Shown here piece by piece: positions 37,766-46,400 of a stretch of DNA of 64,000 nucleotides; position 1 is the stretch's first letter; every line of letters starts with the position of its first letter. Under the pieces are notes generated by a model that saw only the letters and a list, made by a program, of their open reading frames with translations, was not told where the DNA came from and ran no database searches. The translations under genes were made by a program, and so were the position numbers. Location of the stretch: the NCBI RefSeq assembly GCF_001559595.1, contig NZ_LNTY01000025.1, forward strand, positions 62,001-126,000. Direction: 5' to 3'. The DNA is from Enterovibrio coralii (GTDB taxonomy: Bacteria > Pseudomonadota > Gammaproteobacteria > Enterobacterales > Vibrionaceae).

Positions 37766-40700
37766 ATGGACACGAAGCAAGACCCGTCATCAAATAGCTT
37801 TTCCTTCGTCAATGCCGAGCATGATGTGCTCACGTTTTGGCAAGAAAACCAGATCTTCCAGCAGTCGCTAGCGCAATCGAAAAACAAACCCGAGTTTGTG
37901 TTTTACGATGGCCCTCCATTCGCGACTGGCTTGCCGCACCACGGTCACCTTGTCGCCTCCACCATTAAAGACATCATCCCGCGTTACCAAACCATGCTTG
38001 GTCACCATGTCGACCGTCGATTCGGTTGGGATTGTCACGGCTTGCCTATTGAGCATGAAATCGACAAAACCTTGGGCATGTCCGCCAAAGAAGCGGTCGA
38101 AAAGCTGGGAATTGCGGCCTACAACAACGAGTGTCGTGGCATTGTTCAGCGCTATACCTCGGAGTGGGAGAAGACCATCACGCGCCTTGGTCGTTGGGTC
38201 GATTTTGAAAACGACTACCGCACCATGGAGCCTTGGTACATGGAATCTGTGTGGTGGGTGTTCAAACAGCTTTGGGACAAAGGCTTGGTTTATCAGGGCG
38301 AAAAGGTTGTCGCCTACTCCACCGAGCTCGAAACCGTACTTTCTAACTTCGAGGCCTCTTCAAACTACAAAGATGTTCAAGACCCGGCAGTCACTGTGCT
38401 GTTTAAGCTCGACGATGACGACGCTTACTTCGCCGCTTGGACAACTACACCTTGGACGCTGCCTTCCAACCTTGCGTTGTGTGTGAACCCAAACATTGAG
38501 TATGTAAAAGTCCTCGATAAAGGTATCGGCAAAGCATTTTGGCTGGCGGAAGGGCGACTGGAAGCGGTATCAAAAGGTAAAGATGTTGAGGTGCTTGAAC
38601 GCGCTCAAGGCTCAGCACTAGCAGGCAAAGCATACAAGCCACTTTTCCCGTATTTCGCCGCCGAGAAAACCAACGGTGCTTTCAAGGTGTTGAGCGACAA
38701 TTTCGTTTCGTTGGACAGCGGTACGGGCATCGTTCACATGGCTCCCGCGTTTGGTGAAGACGACCAGCGAGTGTGCAAAGCGCATGGCATCGACGTCAGT
38801 GTTTGCCCGCTCGACAGCCGCGGACGATTCACACAAGACGTGTCGGACTTTGCAGGTTTGTATGTGAAAGAGGCGGATAAAAAAATCCTGCAATCTCTGA
38901 AAGAAAGCGGTGCGCTGTATCTTCACGAAACCTTGGTACACAGCTACCCCTTCTGCCCACGCTCAGATACGCCAATCATCTACCGCACAGTCCCATCTTG
39001 GTATGTGCGCGTATCGTCGCTCCGTGACAATCTCGTCGCCAATAATCAGCAAATTCGTTGGGTGCCAGAGCACATCAAAGACGGCCGTATGGGTAAATGG
39101 CTGGAAAACGCGATTGACTGGGCGATCTCCCGAAACCGCTATTGGGGCACACCGTTGCCAATCTGGGTCAATGATGTGACGGGTAATCACAAGTGCCTTG
39201 GCTCTATTGAAGAGCTGACAGTGCTCACTGGTCATCACGTATCTGATCTGCACCGCGACCATATTGATGATTTGACCTTTACCCTCGACGATGAAGAAGG
39301 TGTTTATCGCCGCATCTCAGAGGTATTTGACTGCTGGTTTGAATCTGGCTCTATGCCCTACGCGCAAGTGCATTACCCGTTCGAGAACAAAGCGCAGTTT
39401 GAAGCGAACTTCCCTGCCTCGTTTATCGCAGAAGGCGTCGACCAAACCCGCGGCTGGTTTTACACCTTGCAAGTGCTGAGTGAGTGTCTGTTTGGCAAAC
39501 CTGCGTTCACCAATGTGATCGTTAACGGCATCGTCAACGCCGAAGACGGCAAGAAAATGTCCAAACGCCTCAAGAACTACACCGCACCAGATATCCTGAT
39601 GGAGCAATACGGGGCGGATGCGCTGCGTTTGTACCTCATCAATCAGGCTTAGTGAAAGCTGAGGAGCAGAAGTTTACTGACAGCGGCGTGCAGGAAATGG
39701 TGCGCCAAGTACTGCTGCCTTGGTACAACAGCTTTAAGTTTTTCAAAACCTACGCAGACATCGACGGGTGGCGGTCTGGCAGCGACACCACCAAAGACAA
39801 CGTACTCGACCAATGGATTGTGTCGCGACTTGAAAGCTTAAAGGAGAAGGTGAATGCCGAAATGCAGGCGTATCGCTTGTATGAAGTCGTGCCGCCACTG
39901 TTCGAGTTTTTGGAAGATTTAACCAATTGGTATATCCGCCTCAATCGCGCGCGTTTCTGGCAAACCGAGATGAACGCGGACAAAGAGAACGCTTATGCCA
40001 CGCTTTACTATTGCCTGAATACCTTCTCGACCTTGATGGCTCCATTTGCGCCGTTTTTGTCTGAACATGTCTATCAAGCATTGAAAGAGTACAGCGGCGA
40101 GTTCGACCTCCCTGTTTCTGTGCACCTTTGCGATTACCCGCAACCAGAAAGGACGTTGAAGCAACCTGTGTTAGAGCAAAGTGTTAAACGCTTCCAGCAC
40201 TTGGTAGTAATGGGGCGCCAAATGCGCAATGACTTGAAGATCAAACTCAAAACACCGCTCAGTCGCGCGACAGTACTCCATCGAGATGCAGCTGTGCTTG
40301 CAGATGTAAAACGCCTTGCTGCTTATATCGAGTCTGAGCTGAACATCAAAACGCTCGATTTCAGCGTGGAGGAAAACCAGTTTATTGACCTCTATGCGAA
40401 AGCGAACTTTCCTTTGCTCGGTAAACGCCTTGGCAAAGAGATGAAACACTTCGCGGCCGCGATTGCGAAAATGACCGCCGAGGACATCGACACTTTGCAG
40501 CGCAATGGCGCGTTCGAGATTGACGGACAGCAATTTAACGGCGAAGAAATCGATATTTTCCGCAAAGCCAAAGACGGGGTGAACGCCGTATCTAACCGCT
40601 ATATCTCTATGGAATTCAGCACAGAACTGACCGAGGAGTTGATTGCAGAAGGCATGGTACGAGAAGTGATCAGCCGTATTCAAAAACTGCGTAAATCGCA

Positions 40701-40896
40701 GGGTTTGGACGTCACCGACAAGATTGTGTTGTCACTGAACGCCTCTGCTGAATCGACGCCTTGGCTTGAACAGTACCAAGCGTACGTGATGACAGAGACA
40801 CTGGCGGTATCACTCGATTTCGACCTTCAAGAAGGCGCAGGGGAACGCAGCGAACTCGAACTCGGCGCGGTGTCGATGTCTCTTCGCAAAGCCTAG
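37766..40896 (+). CDS. ileS: Isoleucyl-tRNA synthetase, eukaryotic-like type 2, frameshifted
   Basis: The enzyme charges tRNA-Ile. The nucleotide-binding motifs are HHGH (residues 58-61) and KMSKR (about 597-601), with the editing domain between (TAAWTTTPWTLPSNLAL region). Sequence and length (about 1043 residues) match the eukaryotic-like type 2 IleRS, including MGRQMRNDLKIKLKTPLSRA and a long C-terminal part. Ordinary Vibrionaceae IleS is near 940 residues, zinc-binding, and adjacent to lspA, so this is probably a second copy; type 2 enzymes are usually mupirocin-resistant. The frame breaks near 39647: one more T gives LINSGLVKAEEQKF. The Ile attenuator lies 41 bases upstream. Confidence 0.92.
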
Positions 40897-40900
40897 AATC

Positions 40901-40934
40901 AAAAAAAGGAGAGTCGGCTACGGCTCTCCTTTTT
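40901..40934 (+). terminator. Terminator of ileS
   Basis: GGAGAG (40908-40913) pairs with CTCTCC (40924-40929), flanked by an A-run and a T-run, shortly after the ileS stop. Confidence 0.85.
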
Positions 40935-41125
40935 CCTTTAAGGATTCAGCTCACTCTGCACAAGAAACGAGCGAATAAATGCAATTTGCGTGAGTTACCG
41001 TGAACTTGTGCAATCTACTGTAATGAAAGGTAAATTCGATATCACTACACGCTCGTCCTTCCTAACATGCGCCAAACACAACAGCCCTAAACCAAGGGCA
41101 CATAAGCAAATTTTGGAGCTTGCGC

Positions 41126-41275
41126 ATGTCTTCTTTCGAACAAAACACATCTACAACCTCATCATTAAAAAAGCTTTTGAATGCCATTCTCAACTTTCCG
41201 CCGTATTTGTATTTCCCCGTCAAACTGAGCAAAACCCAAAAGGCCGCCAGTGATGAGCCGAAAGAGAATGCCTAA
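41126..41275 (+). CDS. Possible small protein of 49 residues
   Basis: An ATG at 41126 with GGAG 7-8 bases upstream opens a frame reading MSSFEQNTSTTSSLKKLLNA, with a short hydrophobic middle (FPPYLYFPV) and a charged tail (QKAASDEPKENA). A rho-independent terminator follows 10 bases after the stop, which supports a real short transcript. I do not recognise it. No homologue can be checked here, so it remains a candidate. Confidence 0.45.
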   Translation: MSSFEQNTSTTSSLKKLLNAILNFPPYLYFPVKLSKTQKAASDEPKENA

Positions 41276-41284
41276 CTTAAATGC

Positions 41285-41313
41285 AAAAAAGCACCGAACA
41301 ATCGGTGCTTTTT
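41285..41313. terminator. Bidirectional terminator
   Basis: GCACCGA (41291-41297) pairs with TCGGTGC (41302-41308), with A-run and T-run on either side, between the small plus-strand frame and the minus-strand cupin gene. Confidence 0.85.
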
Positions 41314-41354
41314 CAGCGTAAGCGACGTCTGTCGGTTTACCTTTGAATCGACGT

Positions 41355-41767
41355 TTACGCGTCATCCGCCATCGGTAGCTCGCTTTCAATAAAGTCGAAC
41401 GCACCGTTGTGGACATACACCAGCTTGCAGGTGTTCACGTAATTTACACTGTGAATCTGACCCTTACGGATATAGGCCGTCTCACCTTGCTTATAAATTT
41501 CCACGGGGCCGTCTTTGACCAACTTGTTATTCTCAACGACGTAAAACTGTACGTGCATTTCGCCTTGGCTCATGACTGTCATATCATCGCCAGGGTGACA
41601 GTGTGGCGGCTCGGACGTCCCTGCATCCCAACCTTCAAGCATCAACTCCACCCCATTTGGGTCAGTCGGCAATGTCCCACGGTAAGTAAACCCTTCTGGC
41701 AGATCTGCTCGGTTCTTAGGTTTTGCCAAACGTCGCTTGTTTGCATTGTCACTCGATTGCTCGCCAT
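41355..41767 (-). CDS. Cupin-domain protein, start region probably frameshifted
   Basis: The protein has a cupin core: PHCHPGDDMTVMSQGEMHVQ (metal-type His and the G-x-M-H end) and GQIHSVNYVNTCKLVYVHNG. A good start exists at ATG 41767, behind GGGGGATAAC, in a second frame (MASNRVTMQTSDVWQ). One extra A in the AAAA run near 41725 joins it to KPKNRADLPEGFTYRG, giving about 138 residues. Without the shift the only start is a TTG at 41729 with no ribosome site, so the joined version is preferred. Function beyond a cupin fold is not known. Confidence 0.65.
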
Positions 41768-42146
41768 GTTATCCCCCTTTTCAGGTTCAGCGATTCTACA
41801 TATCTGACGTAGTGTATCAGCGCAGCGGCAGGAGAGATTGCGGCAAAAGTGGGAACATACTTTTCGGCGTTTGCGCAGCCAAATGGGCACATTGCCAAAC
41901 AATGCCAGCAATCTTAAGGACATAGTCCCGAGTTTCATCCCATTGAGCGGGTTCCTTGTGACACTCTTGTCTCACCCTCAGTATTTCAACGCACATCGCG
42001 CGACGGCCAAACTGCAAACGCGCCGCCATCACATATACTGTCGACGTCTCTGTTCAAATGACAATTTATCTAAATTGACCACCTTGCTAGGCTTGGCGTG
42101 TTGTGGCGCGAGGCGTTGGCAAGGCGAAACAGAGAGGAATTTCAAC
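41768..42146. other. Intergenic region upstream of the PQQ alcohol oxidation locus
   Basis: About 380 bases with no credible gene. A frame running through it into the cupredoxin-like gene (from 41838) is an unsupported upstream extension. The region should hold divergent promoters for the cupin and cupredoxin-like genes. Confidence 0.5.
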
Positions 42147-42581
42147 ATGGATAACACGTTTTCCCCTTTAAAACTCATCGGCCTGATGGCTTTCTTATTG
42201 CCAGCCCTTTCCTTTGCAAAAGGTGACCTTTCACAGCGCGCGACGGAATTACCCAAATTGGTATTGGGTAATACGCCAGACGGTTACGGCCTTTCCGAAA
42301 AGCAATACAACATAGAAACCGGAAAGTCCTATGTGCTGGAAATTGAAAGCACAGGCAACAAAGAATGCGCCTTCGAAGCCACCCGTTTTTTCAACAATGT
42401 GTGGGTGAGAAAAATTGAGCTCAATGGCATTGAGGTGAAAGCCAACGGCATCTATGAGCTGGAATTTGAACGAGAGGGCGAAGTTGAACTCTACTTTGTC
42501 CCAATCAAACCGGGAAGCTATTCCTATGAGTGTCGAGGGCTTGCTAGCAAAGGCATGCATGGCACCATTTCCATTGAGTGA
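42147..42581 (+). CDS. Exported cupredoxin-like protein
   Basis: The 144-residue protein has a Sec signal peptide (LIGLMAFLLPALSFA) and a mature domain of beta strands. The end PGSYSYECRGLASKGMHGTI resembles the copper-binding loop of plastocyanin-like proteins (Cys, then Met), while the N-terminal His ligand is not obvious. Another Cys lies in NKECAFEATRFF. The ATG at 42147 has GAGAGGAA upstream. It opens the locus of PQQ-dependent alcohol oxidation and may carry electrons or copper in the periplasm; that is inference from context. Confidence 0.75.
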   Translation: MDNTFSPLKLIGLMAFLLPALSFAKGDLSQRATELPKLVLGNTPDGYGLSEKQYNIETGKSYVLEIESTGNKECAFEATRFFNNVWVRKIELNGIEVKANGIYELEFEREGEVELYFVPIKPGSYSYECRGLASKGMHGTISIE

Positions 42582-42718
42582 TTGCGTTGAGATAGACGGT
42601 TCAATTTAGCGATGTGACGGCAACGCATAGCGGCTTTACACCGCTGTCTTTAAGTCGAGAAACATCAGCGGGTATCGGCTCATATACTTGGTTTATCACG
42701 AATAGACACAGAGTCGCT

Positions 42719-44080
42719 ATGGTCCATCGATTTTCCATCACATCGCTGGTAATGATGCTGGTGACGGCGATTCTTGTCGTCTCCTGCGTCATCTTTTGTT
42801 TGCTGGTGATCAGCAATGCCAGAGAGTCGGTGGAAGAGGAAATGGAATCCACCTACGCACTAATCCAACAGTTAATCCTCAAGCAGGAAGACGATCATCC
42901 CGCTGTAAACCCGCAAATCTATGCTTCAGAGCTTGCTTCCGCGCTCTCAGCAGTTCGACATATCCATGTCAGGTTCGACGTTCCCCAACGTGGCTTCCCG
43001 CCTTCGACCCATTCCGCACCGAAGCACAATGGGAGAGACAGTGACGTACCGGCTTGGTTTATCTATTTGCTGTCACCAGATGAAAGCGAGGCCAGCCCTC
43101 CCATTGTTTTGCAAACCATTCATCCTGTTGGCCAACTCACTATCTTTCCTGACCCCTTGGATGAAGTAGAGGAAATTTGGGAAGAGAGTCTGCCCATCGT
43201 CTTGGCAATGTTCGGTATGTGTATTGCTCTGTGGCTTGGGATTTACACGGCACTTCGCTGGTCTTTGTCTCCGCTAAAGCAATTGACCACCAGCTTGGCA
43301 AAATTAGAAGCTGGGGAGTTGGACACGCGCTTGCAGCAAGACAAGGTCACCATGGAGTTAGGCCAACTTGTGGTGGCCTTCAATCAACTGGCTTCTCACT
43401 TGGAAAATGCCCGCTCAGCAAATCAAATTCTCTGTAAACGACTGTTGGATGTTCAGGAAGAACTTTGCCGATCCGTCGCCAGCGAACTGCATGATGAAAT
43501 GGCACCTTATCTCTTTCGCATTCAAGTCGAATTACTCCAGCTCAAATCGGCAGGGGAAGCCTATTCTGACGAGGTGATAGCCGCTCAAATCGCTAACCTG
43601 CAGCAGCTTACCAGCCAATTGCAACAGCGCGTGAGAAACACACTGAAACTACTACGCCCGAAAGAGTTGGATGACCTTCCATTCGACCAAGCAATCGAGA
43701 ACTTGGTGGAAATATGGCGGTCACGTTACCCTAATACACACTGGGATATCTGTGTCGATGTTGGTGATGCGCCGTTAGACGAAACCGTAAAAGTCACGCT
43801 GTACCGCGTCACACAAGAATGTTTAACAAATACCGTGAGGCATGCAAAAGCGACAGAAGTACACACGCGTATTTCTCAATTCAATACGACAAACAGCGCA
43901 GGCATCTCTTTAGCGTTCACTAACGACGGCTGCAAAAGCAATAAAATAAACAAAGGGTTTGGCCTACTCGGCATGCAAGAACGCATCACTGCACTAGGCG
44001 GCAAGCTCACCTACACGCTCTTACCCGAATGCGAACAATTTGAGCTGCATGCTGTGCTGCCCATCCACCTCAAAAATTGA
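42719..44080 (+). CDS. NarX-type sensor histidine kinase
   Basis: The inner-membrane kinase has two spans (SLVMMLVTAILVVSCVIF and LPIVLAMFGMCIALWLGIYT) around a periplasmic sensor region of about 110 residues, then HAMP (LSPLKQLTTSLAKLEAGELD), HisKA_3 with the acceptor His in SELHDEMAPYL, and an HATPase (VTQECLTNTVRHAKA; GFGLLGMQERI). This class pairs with NarL/LuxR-type regulators, and one lies at the far end of the locus (51199-51912). Together they probably sense alcohol oxidation and control the locus, as ExaDE does in Pseudomonas. The start is set at ATG 42719, just before the first span; an earlier one at 42614 adds 35 residues. Confidence 0.88.
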   Translation: MVHRFSITSLVMMLVTAILVVSCVIFCLLVISNARESVEEEMESTYALIQQLILKQEDDHPAVNPQIYASELASALSAVRHIHVRFDVPQRGFPPSTHSAPKHNGRDSDVPAWFIYLLSPDESEASPPIVLQTIHPVGQLTIFPDPLDEVEEIWEESLPIVLAMFGMCIALWLGIYTALRWSLSPLKQLTTSLAKLEAGELDTRLQQDKVTMELGQLVVAFNQLASHLENARSANQILCKRLLDVQEELCRSVASELHDEMAPYLFRIQVELLQLKSAGEAYSDEVIAAQIANLQQLTSQLQQRVRNTLKLLRPKELDDLPFDQAIENLVEIWRSRYPNTHWDICVDVGDAPLDETVKVTLYRVTQECLTNTVRHAKATEVHTRISQFNTTNSAGISLAFTNDGCKSNKINKGFGLLGMQERITALGGKLTYTLLPECEQFELHAVLPIHLKN

Positions 44081-44203
44081 GCTAATCCCTTCGAAGCATT
44101 GAAAAAGAGCATTGATACCCAGCAACAATCCTTTCTCATATTTAAACAAACAACGGTTTTTCCGCCTCTTAGCGCCTATTCACTCCAAATCGCATTAACA
44201 ATC

Positions 44204-44240
44204 CCTCAAATATTGGGAATTTTTCCCTGATAAATTGAGG
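44204..44240. promoter_or_regulatory. Nested inverted repeats upstream of the alcohol dehydrogenase gene
   Basis: CCTCAA (44204-44209) and TTGAGG (44235-44240) enclose GGGAA (44215-44219) and TTCCC (44223-44227), sharing nearly one centre. This is a likely operator or promoter-proximal binding site, 158 bases before the start codon. The rest of the 44081-44397 gap shows no gene. Confidence 0.5.
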
Positions 44241-44397
44241 ACTTTATTACCTTTCTGGGCTTTCTCCCCTTCACTAGGCTCAAGTGAACCCGCTCATTTG
44301 CTTTTACGCCATTAAGAACGAACAGAGACAAGGCTTTTTTGGTGTGAACGTCAGGCGGGAACAACCAGCTACTTGCATCAACGAGAGGGACAGAGCA

Positions 44398-46347
44398 ATG
44401 AAATGGAAACACCCTGTTCGACGGTTGCTCATATTGCTGAATGCTGTCTTGTTAACCGCATTGACGGCAACAGGCAACATAGCAATCGCAGAAACGGCGT
44501 CGGAAGAAATAGATAAGCGCGCAATGAACGACAATCTTTGGCCCGCACCGGGCAGAGATAACGCACTTACCCGCCACAGCCAGCTCAAACAAATTGATAC
44601 TGCTAACGTAGAAAACCTTCAATATATCTGGAGCCAATCCACAGGCGGATTACGCGGTCATGAAGGACAGCCTGTCGTGGTCGATATCGACGGCACACCC
44701 ATGATGTTCTTCTCAAGTGGTTGGCCAAACATCGTGCAAGCCTTGGATCTTTCCGACCCGGACAATCCTGTTCAGGTTTGGAACTACGAGAAACAAACAG
44801 ACCGTGATGAAACCGCTGTGCCTCGCGCATGTTGTGACACCATTCACCGCGGTTTGAACTATGCCAAAGGCAAAGTCATCACCCATACCTTGGACGGTTT
44901 TATCATCGCGATCGATGCCAAAACCGGTAAAGAAGTGTGGGTCACCAAGCATGCATACCCACCGAAAGGGGAAACGCATACAGGTCCTGCGCTTGTTGCA
45001 GAAGACTATGTGATTGCAGGCTTCGGTGGTGATGAATTCGCTGCGCGTGGCCGCATGGTGGCGTATGACATCGAAACCGGTAAAGAAGCGTGGACGTGTC
45101 ATTCGACGGGATCTGATAAAGATGTCTGCATCACGCCTGACACCAACAAAGCCAACCCACACTATGGTGGCTATGGTGACGACTTAGGTATCAGCTCTTA
45201 TCCAAAAGATGAGTGGAAAATCGGTGGCGGCGCACAATGGGCATGGCTTTCCTATGACCCAGAACTTCGCATCGTTTACGCAGCAACCGGTAACCCAGGT
45301 CACTGGAGTCCGTCATATCGTTGTGGCTATACCGGCGACAAACTGACGCACGAAAACTGTAATGACGGTACGTGGGATAACAAGTGGTCGATGACTATTT
45401 TTGCCCGCAACGTCGATAACGGTGACGTGGTTTGGGCGTACCAAATGACGCCGTTTGACCAATGGGATTACGACGGCGTAAACGAGAACATTCTGGTTAA
45501 TATCGACATTGACGGTAAGAAAGACGTGCCTGTGCTGGTGCACTTTGACCGCAATGGCTTTGCCTACGTGCTGGATCGTCGAGACGGCACCCTGCTTCGC
45601 GCGCACAAATTTGTCACCGTTAACTGGGCAGAGAAAGTGGACTTGGAAACAGGTCGCCCAGTGAAAGTGAAGAAACACTCTCCTTTTGCAGTCGGCGTGA
45701 ACACCCAAGCCTGCCCTTCCGCGATGGGTGGCAAAGACCAACAACCTTGTTCGGTTGACCCGAAAGAACCGCACATTTTCTACTGCCCAACCAACAACTG
45801 GTGCATGGAAGATGAACCGCAAAAACGCACGCACACCCAACAAGGAACTGTGTATGTGTTTGCCAACGTCTACATGTACCCAGAAGTCCCAGGCATCACG
45901 GGCAAGATTAAGAAGTTCAACGTCATCACTGGCGAAACTGAATGGGAGATTCCTGATCCGTATCCAAACTGGGGCGGCACACTCGTTACTGACGGCGGCT
46001 TGATGTTCTATGGCAGTAACAGCGGACACTTCCGCGCCGTGGACAGAAAGAGCGGTGAAGTGGTCTGGGAGCGTAAACTCGGCTCCGGCATCATCGGCAA
46101 CCCAATCACCTACAGCGTTGATGGCAAGCAATACGTCTCCGTATTTGCTGGTCTCGGCGGGTGGATTGGCCTTCCGGTGACAGCAGGTCTCGACATGGAT
46201 GACAAATACGGTGCCATTGGTGCAACCGCCATGGCGAAAGCCACCGGGCTCGACAAGATCCCGCAAGGCGGCGAGCTCTATACCTTTAGGCTGTTTGACA
46301 GCGAAACAGGTAAGTCCGTCGCATCCGTTCTCAAGCAAGAAGAATAA
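44398..46347 (+). CDS. PQQ-dependent alcohol dehydrogenase, putatively lanthanide-dependent
   Basis: This periplasmic quinoprotein of 649 residues oxidises alcohols and passes electrons to a cytochrome c. It has a Sec signal peptide (LLILLNAVLLTALTATGNIA), the vicinal disulfide Cys145-Cys146 in RACCDT, the tryptophan-docking blades of the eight-bladed propeller (AATGNPGHWSP; WGGTLVTDGGLMFYGS) and WDYDGVNEN at 356-364. Asp357 is the likely catalytic base, and Asp359 two residues later is the extra Asp seen in lanthanide enzymes such as XoxF. A GAGGGACAGAGCA region precedes the ATG. It is the central enzyme of the locus. Confidence 0.92.
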   Translation: MKWKHPVRRLLILLNAVLLTALTATGNIAIAETASEEIDKRAMNDNLWPAPGRDNALTRHSQLKQIDTANVENLQYIWSQSTGGLRGHEGQPVVVDIDGTPMMFFSSGWPNIVQALDLSDPDNPVQVWNYEKQTDRDETAVPRACCDTIHRGLNYAKGKVITHTLDGFIIAIDAKTGKEVWVTKHAYPPKGETHTGPALVAEDYVIAGFGGDEFAARGRMVAYDIETGKEAWTCHSTGSDKDVCITPDTNKANPHYGGYGDDLGISSYPKDEWKIGGGAQWAWLSYDPELRIVYAATGNPGHWSPSYRCGYTGDKLTHENCNDGTWDNKWSMTIFARNVDNGDVVWAYQMTPFDQWDYDGVNENILVNIDIDGKKDVPVLVHFDRNGFAYVLDRRDGTLLRAHKFVTVNWAEKVDLETGRPVKVKKHSPFAVGVNTQACPSAMGGKDQQPCSVDPKEPHIFYCPTNNWCMEDEPQKRTHTQQGTVYVFANVYMYPEVPGITGKIKKFNVITGETEWEIPDPYPNWGGTLVTDGGLMFYGSNSGHFRAVDRKSGEVVWERKLGSGIIGNPITYSVDGKQYVSVFAGLGGWIGLPVTAGLDMDDKYGAIGATAMAKATGLDKIPQGGELYTFRLFDSETGKSVASVLKQEE

Positions 46348-46356
46348 CGTTAACGT

Positions 46357-46380
46357 CCTGCCCGGCATCTGTCGGGCAGG
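46357..46380. repeat. Hairpin between the dehydrogenase gene and the next gene
   Basis: CCTGCCCG (46357-46364) pairs with CGGGCAGG (46373-46380). No T-run follows. It probably stabilises the abundant upstream message while allowing some read-through. Confidence 0.6.
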
Positions 46381-46400
46381 CTCAACTTTAAAGGACTGCT

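Noticed and set aside
40990..41253. An 87-residue plus-strand frame overlapping the small frame at 41126-41275
   Set aside because: It lacks a ribosome site and protein-like composition; the 49-residue frame in another phase has the better start and a terminator.
41838..42146. A 103-codon upstream extension of the cupredoxin-like gene
   Set aside because: The signal peptide and a good ribosome site mark ATG 42147 as the start; the extension has no protein-like pattern.
45313..46368. A 351-residue minus-strand frame opposite the alcohol dehydrogenase gene
   Set aside because: It lies fully inside a strongly recognised gene on the other strand and shows no domain pattern; it arises from codon bias of the real gene.
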